Shown here: piece after piece, positions 7,875-15,705 of the stretch
Layout: every line of letters begins with the position of its first letter
Numbering within the stretch: the stretch's first letter is position 1
Origin: DASZHJ01 sp963735465
GTDB taxonomy: Bacteria > Pseudomonadota > Alphaproteobacteria > ATCC43930 > CGMCC-115725
DNA length: 64,000 nucleotides
Direction of reading: 5' to 3'
Assembly: GCA_963735465.1 (NCBI GenBank)
Contig: CAVTLA010000001.1
Coordinates: 2,108,001-2,172,000, forward strand
The notes under the pieces: generated by a model
Databases searched by the model: none
What the model saw: the letters and a program-made list of their open reading frames with translations, nothing else
What the model was told of the DNA's origin: nothing
Made by a program: the position numbers and the translations under genes

Positions 7875-9428
7875 CTAACAGCCCGCCTTTGTCGTCGGCT
7901 CGGCCACGAACTGCTCGCGCAGCTTGAAGCGCTGGACCTTGCCGCTGGCGGTGCGCGGCAGCGACGGGACACGGCGGATCCAGCGCGGCCGCTTGTGCCG
8001 CGGCAGATGCTGGGCGCAGGCGGCGGCCACGGCGCTCTCCACGTCAGCGGCGGGCAGCACCGACACCACGAAGCCGGTGAGGCGGGGAAACCCGTCGGCA
8101 TCCGGCACCGGCACGCAGGCGGCGTCGGCGACGCCGGGCACCGCCAACAGCACCGCTTCGATCTCTGCCGGCCCCACCCACTGTCCGGCGATCTTCAGCA
8201 TCTCGTCGTCGCGTCCCCGGTGGTACCAGACACCATCGGCATCGACGGCGAAGCAGTCCCTGGTGTTGAACCAGCCCGCGCGGAACACCTCGTCGGTGAG
8301 CGCCGGCCGCTGCCAATACCCCGCGGCCAGCGCGGGGTGAGAAATCCAGAGCACGCCGGTAGCACCGCTCGGCACCTCGGCGCCGGTCTCGTCGAGGAGC
8401 CGCGTGGCGACGCCCGGCATCGGCCGCCCGACGCTGCCGAGCCTCACCTCTTCCGGACGCATCGCCAGCGCCACGCAGAAGATTTCCGAGGTGCCGTAAA
8501 CCTGCAGGATCGAGCGGCCGGTCGCGGCGATCCATCGGCGGTCGAACGCCTCGGGGATGGTCTCGCCGCCGGAGAGGAAATGACCGACGCCGCTCAGCAA
8601 CGCGACGCGCTCCGGCGGCTCGCCGAGGAGCCGCCGATAGAAGGTCGGCACGCTGAGGAGCACATCGGGCCGGGTGCGCGCCACCAGATCGAGGATCGCG
8701 GCCGGCTCCGGCCAGTCCGGCTGCAGGACGATGGTGGCGCCGATGCGCAGCGGCCCGAGGAACGCGTTGTCGAGGGCATAGGCAAAGAAGAGCTTCGACG
8801 TGGCGAGCACGCGGGCGCCGCGCCCGAGCCCCAGCAGCTCCGTCAGCGCCCGGCCGGTCGGCAGCACGTCCTTGTGGGAATGCACGATCGCCTTCGGCGG
8901 ACCGGTGGTGCCGGAGGAATAGATCCAGAAGGCGGGATCCGTCGCCGCGGTCTCAGCGGGGGTCAGCATTTCGGCGGCGCCGGCTTCCGCCAATTCCCAG
9001 CTCACGCGTCCCGGCGGCGCGCTTCCCATCACCGCAATCCCGATGCCCGCGCGCGCCGCCGCGGGAACCTGATCGAGCAGCGTCAGCAGCGATCCCTCGA
9101 CGATCATCAGTCGCGCGCCGCTGTCGGCGAGGACATGCGCGAGCGCCTCGCCACTGCTCCGCGTGTTGAGGGCGACGGCGACGGCGCCGATCTTCATCGT
9201 GCCCAGATAGGCCGCCATGAATTCGGGTGTATCCCGCATCAGGAAGAGCACGCGATCGTCACGCCCGATACCGAGTGCCACGAGCGCGTTGCCCGCGCGG
9301 TTCACGGCGCGGGCAAGCTCGGCGTAGGTCACCTCGCGGTCGTCGACGAGGAGCGCGGGGTCATCGCCGTGCCCGGCCTCCAGCGTCGGCGCCAGCACCG
9401 CCTCGGCGGCATTGAGGAGGGAGCTCAT
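7875..9428 (-). CDS. AMP-dependent acyl-CoA ligase, benzoate-CoA-ligase-like
   Basis: A 517-residue adenylate-forming enzyme. The ATP-binding P-loop is YSSGTTGPPKAIVHSH (about 165-180), followed by SKLFFAYALDNAF and the VPTFYRRLL segment that resemble benzoate- and 4-hydroxybenzoate-CoA ligases. The later motifs are YGTSEIF, GWFNTRDCFAVDADG and the hinge RGRDDEMLKIAGQWV, and the catalytic lysine is in RTASGKVQRFKLR close to the C-terminus. All core residues are present. It should activate an aromatic or short-chain carboxylate as acyl-AMP and then acyl-CoA. The ATG at 9426-9428 overlaps the rhomboid stop as ATGA, so the two are coupled, and the importer operon follows about 160 bases downstream. 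Confidence 0.85.
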   Translation of the reverse strand: MSSLLNAAEAVLAPTLEAGHGDDPALLVDDREVTYAELARAVNRAGNALVALGIGRDDRVLFLMRDTPEFMAAYLGTMKIGAVAVALNTRSSGEALAHVLADSGARLMIVEGSLLTLLDQVPAAARAGIGIAVMGSAPPGRVSWELAEAGAAEMLTPAETAATDPAFWIYSSGTTGPPKAIVHSHKDVLPTGRALTELLGLGRGARVLATSKLFFAYALDNAFLGPLRIGATIVLQPDWPEPAAILDLVARTRPDVLLSVPTFYRRLLGEPPERVALLSGVGHFLSGGETIPEAFDRRWIAATGRSILQVYGTSEIFCVALAMRPEEVRLGSVGRPMPGVATRLLDETGAEVPSGATGVLWISHPALAAGYWQRPALTDEVFRAGWFNTRDCFAVDADGVWYHRGRDDEMLKIAGQWVGPAEIEAVLLAVPGVADAACVPVPDADGFPRLTGFVVSVLPAADVESAVAAACAQHLPRHKRPRWIRRVPSLPRTASGKVQRFKLREQFVAEPTTKAGC

Positions 9429-10222
9429 CCCCACGGTCCCCGCCGGCCCCGCCCCGCCGAAGGCACCGAGCCGGCGCCGAAACGCTGGCGCGCCGCGCGG
9501 GGATGCGCCATCAGGAAGGAGCCGCTCCGTGCCGGCTGCAGCATCGCGACGCCGGCGCGGCGGAACAGCGGTACGAGCAGCATGCCCACGACGAAGCCGC
9601 CTACATGAGCCCAGAAGGCAACGCCGGGCTCGCCCGGTGTTGCCGAGAGCGCGCTCAGGAGCTGCATGCCGAACCAGAGCCCGAGCAGGATCACCGCCGG
9701 CACGGTAATGAGGCGGATGATGATCAGAATCCAGAGGAAGACCACCACGTTGCCGCGGGGGAACAGCACGAGGTAGGCGCCGAGCACGCCGGCGATGGCG
9801 CCGCTGGCGCCGATCATCGGCACGGTCGCGGTGGGGCTGATGAACGCCTGGGTCAGCGCCGCCGCGATGCCGCAGATCAAATAGAAGACGAGGAAGCGCA
9901 GCGGACCCAGCGCGCCCTCCACGCCTTTCCCGAACAGCCAGAGGTAGAGCATGTTGCCGAGAAGGTGCAGCCAGCCGCCATGGAGGAACATGCTGGTGAA
10001 GATCGTGACCCACGGCGCCACCTTCGCCAGGCGCGCCGGCAGATGCTCGTGGCCGAAGAGCACGCCCGGGATCATGCCGTAGGAGAACGCGACCGCGTTC
10101 TGCGCCCGCGGCGGCAGGCCGATCTGCCATAGGAACACGGCGGCGCAGGCGCCGATCAGCCCATAGGTGGCGATCGGCAGCCGGCGTGTCGGTGCGTCGT
10201 CGTAAAGCGGAAGCAGCAGCAT
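9425..10222 (-). CDS. Rhomboid family intramembrane serine protease
   Basis: A 265-residue polytopic membrane protein. The catalytic pair is intact: serine S140 in GASGA and histidine H206 in FWAHVGGF, with the oxyanion-supporting HGGWLHLLGN block (H81-N90) in the second helix. Six core transmembrane helices are followed by a basic, Gly/Arg-rich cytoplasmic tail of about 40 residues. Rhomboids cleave transmembrane substrates; the substrate is unknown. Its coupling (ATGA) to an acyl-CoA ligase is unusual. The start at 10222 is close to the start of homology (about 15 residues before the first helix). An upstream hairpin at 10317-10358 separates it from the cupredoxin gene. Confidence 0.9.
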   Translation of the reverse strand: MLLLPLYDDAPTRRLPIATYGLIGACAAVFLWQIGLPPRAQNAVAFSYGMIPGVLFGHEHLPARLAKVAPWVTIFTSMFLHGGWLHLLGNMLYLWLFGKGVEGALGPLRFLVFYLICGIAAALTQAFISPTATVPMIGASGAIAGVLGAYLVLFPRGNVVVFLWILIIIRLITVPAVILLGLWFGMQLLSALSATPGEPGVAFWAHVGGFVVGMLLVPLFRRAGVAMLQPARSGSFLMAHPRAARQRFGAGSVPSAGRGRRGPWG

Positions 10223-10316
10223 CGCCGGGGACTGTTGTCTCGCGGTCTGGGCCTCGGGGCGGCCAGACTACGGCGCGGGATCAAACCCCGTCCACAGGCG
10301 CTTGGTCGAGAGAGGA

Positions 10317-10358
10317 CTCTGCCGGCCCGAGCCGCTGTCGAGCTCGGGGCCGGCAGAG
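10317..10358 (-). terminator. Strong hairpin after the cupredoxin gene, likely terminator
   Basis: Left arm 10317-10332 (CTCTGCCGGCCCGAGC) pairs with 10342-10358 (GCTCGGGGCCGGCAGAG) over 16 bp with one bulged G and a 9-nt loop. It lies 43 bases beyond the cupredoxin stop on the minus strand. There is no U-run, only TCCTCTCTC, so it may be a Rho-aided terminator or an RNA-stabilising stem. It marks the boundary between the ECF-controlled pair and the rhomboid operon. Confidence 0.5.
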
Positions 10359-10400
10359 CGAGATCCGGCAGTCGGGGGAGACCGGACCTCGGGGAGCCCG

Positions 10401-10775
10401 CTACTCCACCACCACGATGGTAGCGTCCATGCTCTCGTGGCCTTCGCCGCAGAAGATGTCGCATTCCATGACGAAGCGTCCGACCTTGTCCGGTGTGAAC
10501 CGCACATGGGTGGTCTCGCCGGGCACGATCTGGGTCCGCAGACCCAGGCCCGGCGCATTGAAGCCGTGCAGCCGGTCCTGGGTGGTGAGCTCGAGATCGA
10601 CCGGCACGCCCTTCTTCAAGGTGATCTGCTCGGGCGTGAAGTCGAACCGCTTGGCCACGATCTTTACCGTCTGCACCGCCGGCGGCTTCTGCGCCACCTC
10701 GGTGGCGGCGCAGCCGGCGATGACGAGCAGCGCCGCCACGGCCATCACTTCAGGCCGTATTCGAAAGGTTCGCAT
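10401..10775 (-). CDS. CuA-type cupredoxin lipoprotein (COX2-like domain)
   Basis: A 124-residue exported protein. The N-terminus is a lipoprotein signal with lipobox VIAGC (C22), so the mature protein should be anchored at the outer face of the inner membrane or in the outer membrane. The remaining part is a single cupredoxin domain carrying all CuA ligand positions of cytochrome oxidase subunit II: H70 and the loop CDIFCGEGHESM (C105, C109, H113, M116). The glutamate usual in CxExC is isoleucine, a position that contributes only its backbone. Without transmembrane helices it is not an oxidase subunit but a free electron carrier or copper carrier. It starts 2 bases after the metallophosphoesterase stop and shares its ECF promoter. 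Confidence 0.85.
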   Translation of the reverse strand: MRTFRIRPEVMAVAALLVIAGCAATEVAQKPPAVQTVKIVAKRFDFTPEQITLKKGVPVDLELTTQDRLHGFNAPGLGLRTQIVPGETTHVRFTPDKVGRFVMECDIFCGEGHESMDATIVVVE

Positions 10776-10777
10776 GA

Positions 10778-11686
10778 TCACGCCTTCAGCTGATGCTCGG
10801 TAAAGGAGACCTTGGACTTCGGCGTGTCGGACTCGACGACGCGCCAACCCAGATCCTTGTAGGGATGCGCGGGATCCCAGGCCACCGGCGCCTTCTTCGG
10901 CACCGAGTGCGGCGCCGGCTGCGGGAAGATCAGGGACATCGCGGCGTGATGGGCGATGTGCCCGGTCATGTCGTGGTGCTCCTGATGGATGTGGCCGTAG
11001 AAGACGGTGACGTGCTCGAAGGGCATCAGCATGTCGATCGCCTGGGCGCCGTCGCGGGTCGTCCAATCCCAGTCGGCGGCGAGATCGAACAGCGGCCGAT
11101 GGGTGAAGACCACGATCGGCGTCTTTTTGTCGAGCTGGGCGAGATCGGCCTTGAGCCAGGCGAGCTGCGCCTCGCCCAGTGCGGCGGTCGGGTCGGACAC
11201 GTTGTCGAGGGCGATGAAATGGACGCCCTTGTGGTCGAAGGTGTAGTGCGTCTCGCCGAAGAATTCCTTGAAGGCGGCGCCGTTGTCGAGGCTGGCGTCA
11301 TGCTCGCCGGGCATGAAGCGCACGGTCTTGACCTTGAGTTCCTTGACGATATCGCGGAACTCCGCCATCCGGCGGCGACGCTCCTGCGGGTCGTCGGTGG
11401 TGTGGGTGAGATCGCCGGTGAAGACGATGAAGTCGGGTGCCTGCTTGAGGGCGTTCACCTCGGCGACCGCCTTGGGCAAGGTGGTCTTGGCCTCGGGATT
11501 GACCGCGTCGCCCTTAAAGCCCCAATGGCTGTCCGAGAGCTGGACGAAATAGAATTCCTTGGCAGCCTCGCGTCCGGCCGCCCAGGCGCGCCCGCCCACG
11601 GTGTGAGAGAACAAGCCTGACGCGAAGGCGACGCCGCCCAGACCCGCCAGCTTGGCAAAATGCCGTCGATCGATGGGAGTGCTCAT
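10778..11686 (-). CDS. Tat-exported metallophosphoesterase
   Basis: A 302-residue protein with a twin-arginine signal (DRRHFAKLAGLGG at residues 6-18, hydrophobic stretch, AWA cleavage near 36). The calcineurin-like phosphoesterase metal sites are complete: D-x-H in LSDSHWG, GDLTH, GEHD in place of the common GNHD, a single H in FTHRPLF, and GHIHQEH. It should bind two metals in the cytosol before Tat export and hydrolyse a phosphoester in the periplasm. GAGGAAACC precedes the ATG. Substrate unknown. It heads a two-gene transcript with the CuA lipoprotein from an ECF-type promoter at 11730-11761. Confidence 0.9.
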   Translation of the reverse strand: MSTPIDRRHFAKLAGLGGVAFASGLFSHTVGGRAWAAGREAAKEFYFVQLSDSHWGFKGDAVNPEAKTTLPKAVAEVNALKQAPDFIVFTGDLTHTTDDPQERRRRMAEFRDIVKELKVKTVRFMPGEHDASLDNGAAFKEFFGETHYTFDHKGVHFIALDNVSDPTAALGEAQLAWLKADLAQLDKKTPIVVFTHRPLFDLAADWDWTTRDGAQAIDMLMPFEHVTVFYGHIHQEHHDMTGHIAHHAAMSLIFPQPAPHSVPKKAPVAWDPAHPYKDLGWRVVESDTPKSKVSFTEHQLKA

Positions 11687-11729
11687 GGTTTCCTCGTTTC
11701 CCCGGAGTTGTGTGGCAAGATGTCGATGG

Positions 11730-11761
11730 GAAGACTTGGGGCACTTCCGGTTTATTCCCGC
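11730..11761 (-). promoter_or_regulatory. ECF-type promoter for the metallophosphoesterase-cupredoxin pair
   Basis: On the minus strand GCGGGAATAAACC (11761-11749) is followed by 11 bases and then AAGTCTTC (11737-11730). The same two blocks at the same spacing occur on the plus strand at 11801-11832. A GGAATA -35 and GTCTTC -10 are 17 bases apart, within the ECF range. A start of transcription near 11724 would leave a leader of about 38 nt before the ATG at 11686. The assignment to the neighbouring sigma factor is inference. Confidence 0.7.
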
Positions 11762-11778
11762 CCCGATGGTTAATCGGG
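11762..11778. promoter_or_regulatory. Small palindrome between the divergent ECF promoters
   Basis: CCCGAT-N5-ATCGGG is a perfect 6-bp dyad placed between the two divergent -35 boxes. It could bind an additional dimeric regulator or form a small cruciform. No known regulator site was recognised. Confidence 0.35.
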
Positions 11779-11800
11779 CAGCGGACGCATTTTCCCGGTC

Positions 11801-11832
11801 GCGGGAATAAACCAGGTGCGCCGGAAGTCTTC
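11801..11832 (+). promoter_or_regulatory. ECF-type promoter for the sigma/anti-sigma operon
   Basis: GCGGGAATAAACC (11801-11813), an 11-base spacer, and AAGTCTTC (11825-11832). All 21 bases in the two blocks match the minus-strand copy at 11730-11761, while the 11-base spacers differ strongly, which argues for selection on the blocks. Predicted transcription starts near 11838, placing the sigma start codon downstream of that point and ruling out the longest possible reading frame. Confidence 0.7.
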
Positions 11833-11865
11833 TCCCGGGAACACGAACAAGGTCGGGTCTTAGCG

Positions 11866-12426
11866 GTGGAACGAGAGCAGAAAGCTGTCCGCTTCCAGCA
11901 GGTCATCATGCCCCATCTTGACGCGGCCTATAACCTCGCGCGCTGGCTGACGCGCAGCGACAGCGATGCCCAGGATGTGGTCCAGGAGGCCTGCTTGCGT
12001 GCCTACAAATATTTCGACGGCTTCGAGGGCGAGAACCCGTCGGCTTGGCTCCTGGCGATCGTGCGCAATTCCTGCTTCACCTGGATCAAGCGCAATCGCC
12101 CGAAATCCGAGATCGCCGGCGACGATGCGATCAACGAGAACACACCCGCCGAGGCGGAGCCGCTCCTCGGCGGCAGCAGCCGCGAGCTCGGCAGCGATCC
12201 CGAGACGCTGCTCATCCAGAGCCGCGACCGCGTGCGCGTCAACGAGCTGGTCCAGCGCCTCCCCGCCGAATTCCGCGAGGTGATCGTGCTGCGCGAGATC
12301 GAGGACCTCTCCTACCGCGAGATCGCCGACGTCGTCGGCATCCCCATCGGCACCGTGATGTCGCGCCTGGCCCGTGCACGCAAGCTGCTGCACGACTGCT
12401 GGCACGAAACCCGGGCCCGGGAGTGA
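11866..12426 (+). CDS. ECF-family RNA polymerase sigma factor
   Basis: Sigma-70 group 4 protein with region 2 (FQQVIMPHLDAAYNLARWLTRSDSDAQDVVQE, then the -10 recognition part SAWLLAIVRNSCFTWIKRN) and region 4 (VQRLPAEFREVIVLREIEDLSYREIADVVGIPIGTVMSRLARAR, a helix-turn-helix). From the GTG at 11866 it has 186 residues, normal for ECF factors. I selected GTG because it lies after the predicted ECF promoter and a few residues before the region 2 fold; the in-frame ATG at 11908 would cut into helix 1. The stop overlaps the GTG of an alternative anti-sigma start. It should be held by the membrane anti-sigma factor encoded next and autoregulate. Confidence 0.9.
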   Translation: MEREQKAVRFQQVIMPHLDAAYNLARWLTRSDSDAQDVVQEACLRAYKYFDGFEGENPSAWLLAIVRNSCFTWIKRNRPKSEIAGDDAINENTPAEAEPLLGGSSRELGSDPETLLIQSRDRVRVNELVQRLPAEFREVIVLREIEDLSYREIADVVGIPIGTVMSRLARARKLLHDCWHETRARE

Positions 12427-12431
12427 GTCGG

Positions 12432-13214
12432 ATGGACTGCACGGAAAATCGAACGCTGCTCAGCGCCTACATCGACGGCGAGCTCGCGGCCGATCGCGCC
12501 GCCGATGTCGAGCGGCACCTGAAGGAGTGTGCCGAGTGCCGGATGCTCTACGACGCCGAGCGCCGCATGAGCTCGGTCATCCGCACCCAGGGCGAGCGCT
12601 TCCGAGCCCCCGCGCACTTGAAGGCGCGCATCGTCAGCGAGATCGACCGCAAGTCGCGCTCCCGCCTGCACGAGCTGCGCCTCCTCGGCACCGGTTGGAA
12701 TCCGGTGGCGATCGCCGCCTCGCTGCTGATCGCCGTCATGGCCAGCGCCACGGTCACCACGGCCTATCTCGGCGGGCGCGACGGCGGCGAGGAGGCTTCC
12801 CTCACCCGGGAGGTGGTCGCGGGGCAGATCCGCTCCCTGATGGCGGAGCACCTGACCGACGTCGCCTCTTCCGATCAACATACCGTGAAGCCCTGGTTCA
12901 ACGGCAAGATCGACTTCTCGCCGCCGGTGGTGGATCTCACCAGCGAGGGCTTTCCCCTGGTGGGCGGCCGCCTCGACTATCTCGACCATCGCCAGGTCGC
13001 CGCTCTCGTCTACCGGCACCGGCAACACGTCATCAATCTCTTCATCTGGCCCGAGGGCGGCGACGAGCAGCCGCGCCTCGCGTCCCAGCAGGGCTACAAC
13101 GTCGTCTACTACAAGCACGGAGGCATGGAGTACTGGGCGGTCTCCGATCTCAATCCGGCGGAGCTCAGGGATTTCATCGGCAAACTGAAGCCGGCGACGA
13201 AGTCGCCGGCCTGA
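12432..13214 (+). CDS. Membrane-bound zinc-finger anti-sigma factor
   Basis: A 260-residue single-pass protein. The cytoplasmic N-terminus is a zinc-binding anti-sigma (ZAS) domain: C3, H29, C33 and C36 in ERHLKECAEC, the H-x3-C-x2-C signature. A transmembrane helix follows at about residues 93-115 (VAIAASLLIAVMASATVTTA). The periplasmic part has DFSPPVVDLTSEGFPLVGGR and QVAALVYRHRQHVINLFIWP, typical of RsiW-like anti-sigma sensors. ATG at 12432 is 5 bases after the sigma stop; a GTG at 12423 overlapping the sigma stop is an alternative adding three residues. It should sequester the sigma factor until a periplasmic or redox signal releases it. Confidence 0.88.
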   Translation: MDCTENRTLLSAYIDGELAADRAADVERHLKECAECRMLYDAERRMSSVIRTQGERFRAPAHLKARIVSEIDRKSRSRLHELRLLGTGWNPVAIAASLLIAVMASATVTTAYLGGRDGGEEASLTREVVAGQIRSLMAEHLTDVASSDQHTVKPWFNGKIDFSPPVVDLTSEGFPLVGGRLDYLDHRQVAALVYRHRQHVINLFIWPEGGDEQPRLASQQGYNVVYYKHGGMEYWAVSDLNPAELRDFIGKLKPATKSPA

Positions 13215-13293
13215 CCGGTTTTCGCATCGCGTGACAGCGAGGCGCCGGCAAACCTAGTATCTCGGCTCAATCAGCCGGAACCAGGGAGGCCCC

Positions 13294-13998
13294 ATGACGA
13301 CGCTGACGCAACGCGACCTCGACGCGCTCGCCGAGTTCGACACCCCCACCATCTGCAACGCTCTTGAGCTGGTGGCGCCGGAACGGCGCGCGCTCGGCTT
13401 CAATCGCCGGCCTCTGGTGGCGCCGTTCCCGGCCATGAAACCCGCGGTGGGATACGCCCGTACCGCTATTATCCGCTCCCGCGAGCCGCAGCAGCGCAAT
13501 GCCGCGGACGCCAAGGCGCTCCGCCTCGGCTACTACGAATACATCGCCAAGGCGCCGCTGCCGAGCCTCGCGATCCTGCAGGACATCGACGGTCCCGACG
13601 CCGGTTTCGGCGCCTTCTGGGGCGAGGTGCAGACCAACGTGCACAAGGCGCTGGGCTGCATCGGCACCATCACCGACGGTTCGGTGCGGGACATCGATCA
13701 GATGGCGACGGGGTTCTTCGTGCTGGCGGGCTCCATCATGCCCTCGCACGCCCACGTCCATCTCGTGGACTTCGGCGGCACCGTCAGCGTCGCCGGCATG
13801 ATCGTCTCCAGCGACGATCTCATCCACGCCGACCGCCATGGCGCCGTGGTGGTGCCGAAGGAGGTGGCCAAGCGGATCCCCGAGACCGCCGCCCTCATCG
13901 CGCGCCGCGAGAAGGTGCTGCTCGACGCCGCCAAGGCGCCGGGATTCGGAATGGCGCAACTTCGGGATGCCTTCGCCCGGATGGAGGATATCCACTGA
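13294..13998 (+). CDS. RraA family protein (HMG aldolase/oxaloacetate decarboxylase-like)
   Basis: A 234-residue protein. It carries the RraA-like fold signature: TPTICNALE near the N-terminus, then GEVQTNVHKALGCIGTITDGSVRD (about 108-132), whose G-x-x-x-x..K and RD residues form the divalent metal and 2-oxo acid site in hydroxymethylglutarate aldolases, and DLIHADRHGAVVVP near 185. GGGAGGCCCC precedes the ATG. Members act as class II pyruvate aldolases or oxaloacetate decarboxylases; regulation of RNase E is limited to enterobacterial RraA. It lies just upstream of the sugar-type ABC importer on the same strand, but a 255-base gap makes co-transcription uncertain. Confidence 0.8.
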   Translation: MTTLTQRDLDALAEFDTPTICNALELVAPERRALGFNRRPLVAPFPAMKPAVGYARTAIIRSREPQQRNAADAKALRLGYYEYIAKAPLPSLAILQDIDGPDAGFGAFWGEVQTNVHKALGCIGTITDGSVRDIDQMATGFFVLAGSIMPSHAHVHLVDFGGTVSVAGMIVSSDDLIHADRHGAVVVPKEVAKRIPETAALIARREKVLLDAAKAPGFGMAQLRDAFARMEDIH

Positions 13999-14253
13999 AA
14001 GGTGCCTTAACCGTAGGCAACGGCGTCACAGGGAGGTCGCAAGCTGTGGCTTGTCATCGGTGGGATGCTCGCGTTATGTTTCCAAAACATAGGGGGTGCG
14101 CGCGAGGGTTATAGCTCAGCCGCACCTGCACTACCGAAACGGAGCAGTTAACCAAGATCCAAGTACCAGATCCTCCGAGCGCGAAAAAACAGATAAGCGC
14201 TCTCGGAGCCATCCAACGATTACTGCGCAACCAATAAACAGGGAGGGAGCGCC

Positions 14254-15606
14254 ATGAAGGGTTCGAAGTTCAGCCGTCGTCGGTTCTTGACGACCACGGC
14301 CGCTGCGGCGACGGCGACTGTCGCCATGCCGTACATGCGTACAGCCTATTCCGCCGGCAAACTGACGATGGGTCTGTGGGATCACTGGGTCCCCGGTGCC
14401 AATGACACCATGAGTGCCATCGTCAAGGAATGGGGCGAGAAGAACCACGTTGATGTGACCATCGACTACATCACTTCCGTCGGCGACAAGGACCTGCTCA
14501 CGGCCAGCGCCGAGGCGCAGGCCAAGACCGGCCACGACATCATGCAGCATCGCGCGTGGCAGGTGCAGGTGCACCGCGCCGTGCTCGAGCCGATGGACGA
14601 CGTGATCAATCAGCTGATCAAGGATCATGGCCCGATCGCCGAGGTGACCGAGTATCTCGCCAAGGATAAGGGCAAGTGGATGGGCGTGCCGACCATCGTC
14701 GGCAGCCAGGTGAAGCCGTGCTGCTCGCGCATCGATCTCTACAAGGAGCACGCCGGGCTCGACATCGTGAAGATGTTCCCGGGCCCGGGCGGCACGCGCG
14801 ACAAGGCGCTGGTCGACAGCTGGACCTGGGACCTCTACCTCTCCTCCGCCGAGAAGCTCAACAAGGCGGGCTTCCCGGTCGGCTTGCCGCTGGGGCAGAC
14901 CAGCGACGCCATCGACTGGGTCGGCGCCCTCTTCCGCTCCTACGGCTCGGTGTTCGTCGACGCCAAGGACGGCATCAAGGTCAACTCACCGGAGACCCGC
15001 GCCGCCCTGGAGATGGGCGTGAAGATCGCGCAGCAGATGTCGCCCGACGTCTATGCCTGGGACGACGCCGGCAACAATCGCTGGCTGATCTCCGGCAAGG
15101 GCTCGAACATCATGAACCCGCCGAGCGCCTGGGCCGTCGCCAAGCGAGACAACATCAAGGTCGCCGAGCAGTGCTGGACGCATGACGTGCCGAAGGGGCC
15201 GAAGGGCCGCTTCGCGCCGTACCTGCCGTTCTTCTACGGTGTCTGGAACTTCGGAGGCAACAAGACCGCCGCCAAGGAGCTCACGCACCACATCGTGGAC
15301 AAGCCGCAGGCGAAGCGCCTGGTGGCGGCGTCGGTCGGATACGACCTGCCGTCCTTCAAGAGCTACTACGACTTCGACACCTGGAACACGGTCGAGCCGC
15401 CGAAGGGCACGGTCTACAACTACCCGCCGCGCGGCGACGAGGAATACAGCATCAACGGCTTCCCCGCGCGACCAGACGTCGCCGCGCAGATCTACAACAA
15501 CTCGATCCACACGATCATGATTTCGAAGGTCGCTCAAGGCAAAGAGAAGATCGAGGACGTGATCAAATGGGCCGCGAACGAATGCGAAGGATATCTTCGC
15601 AGCTGA
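14254..15606 (+). CDS. Tat-exported family-1 extracellular solute-binding protein
   Basis: A 450-residue binding protein of the UgpB/MalE type. The signal peptide has the twin-arginine motif SRRRFLTT (residues 7-14) and an Ala-rich core ending near AYSAG. The mature sequence starts KLTMGLWDHWVPGAND and contains the usual GHDIMQHRAWQ and WVGALFRSYG segments. A strong AGGGAGGGAG ribosome site lies just before the ATG. It should capture a sugar, polyol or glycerophosphodiester-like ligand for the two permeases downstream; the paired tryptophans in its ligand-facing loops fit a carbohydrate, but this is inference. Two adjacent cysteines (VKPCCSRI) in the mature part are unusual. Confidence 0.88.
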   Translation: MKGSKFSRRRFLTTTAAAATATVAMPYMRTAYSAGKLTMGLWDHWVPGANDTMSAIVKEWGEKNHVDVTIDYITSVGDKDLLTASAEAQAKTGHDIMQHRAWQVQVHRAVLEPMDDVINQLIKDHGPIAEVTEYLAKDKGKWMGVPTIVGSQVKPCCSRIDLYKEHAGLDIVKMFPGPGGTRDKALVDSWTWDLYLSSAEKLNKAGFPVGLPLGQTSDAIDWVGALFRSYGSVFVDAKDGIKVNSPETRAALEMGVKIAQQMSPDVYAWDDAGNNRWLISGKGSNIMNPPSAWAVAKRDNIKVAEQCWTHDVPKGPKGRFAPYLPFFYGVWNFGGNKTAAKELTHHIVDKPQAKRLVAASVGYDLPSFKSYYDFDTWNTVEPPKGTVYNYPPRGDEEYSINGFPARPDVAAQIYNNSIHTIMISKVAQGKEKIEDVIKWAANECEGYLRS

Positions 15607-15647
15607 GCCGGTGATCGGCTTGAGGATGTTTTGATACGCGACACTGC

Positions 15648-15675
15648 GGCGCTGGGCGGGATACCGCCCGGCGCC
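15648..15675 (+). promoter_or_regulatory. Hairpin between binding-protein and permease genes
   Basis: GGCGCTGGGCGG (15648-15659) pairs with CCGCCCGGCGCC (15664-15675): 12 bp including one G-U, with a GATA tetraloop. No T tract follows. It lies 42 bases after the binding-protein stop and 31 bases before the permease start, the classic place for an RNA stem that protects the binding-protein message and lowers downstream expression. Confidence 0.7.
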
Positions 15676-15705
15676 GTCCCCACATCAAGCGGGAGCCTTG
15701 ACGCC

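Noticed and set aside
5899..7878. Long plus-strand open frame (659 aa) opposite livH and the binding protein
   Set aside because: Antisense shadow of genes with high GC at third positions; composition is Arg/His/Gly/Asp-rich and has no family signature.
11710..11865. Sigma-factor N-terminal extension from ATG 11710
   Set aside because: It would lie upstream of and across the predicted promoter, and the extra 52 residues have no sigma homology.
14075..14091. TATGTTT-N3-AAACATA hairpin after the RraA gene
   Set aside because: AT-rich 7-bp stem without a T tract; could be a weak operator but nothing supports it.
14108..14165. GGTTATAGCTCAG stretch that resembles the 5' part of a tRNA with the D-arm
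   Set aside because: No TTCGAAT arm, no acceptor-stem partner and no cloverleaf within 80 bases.
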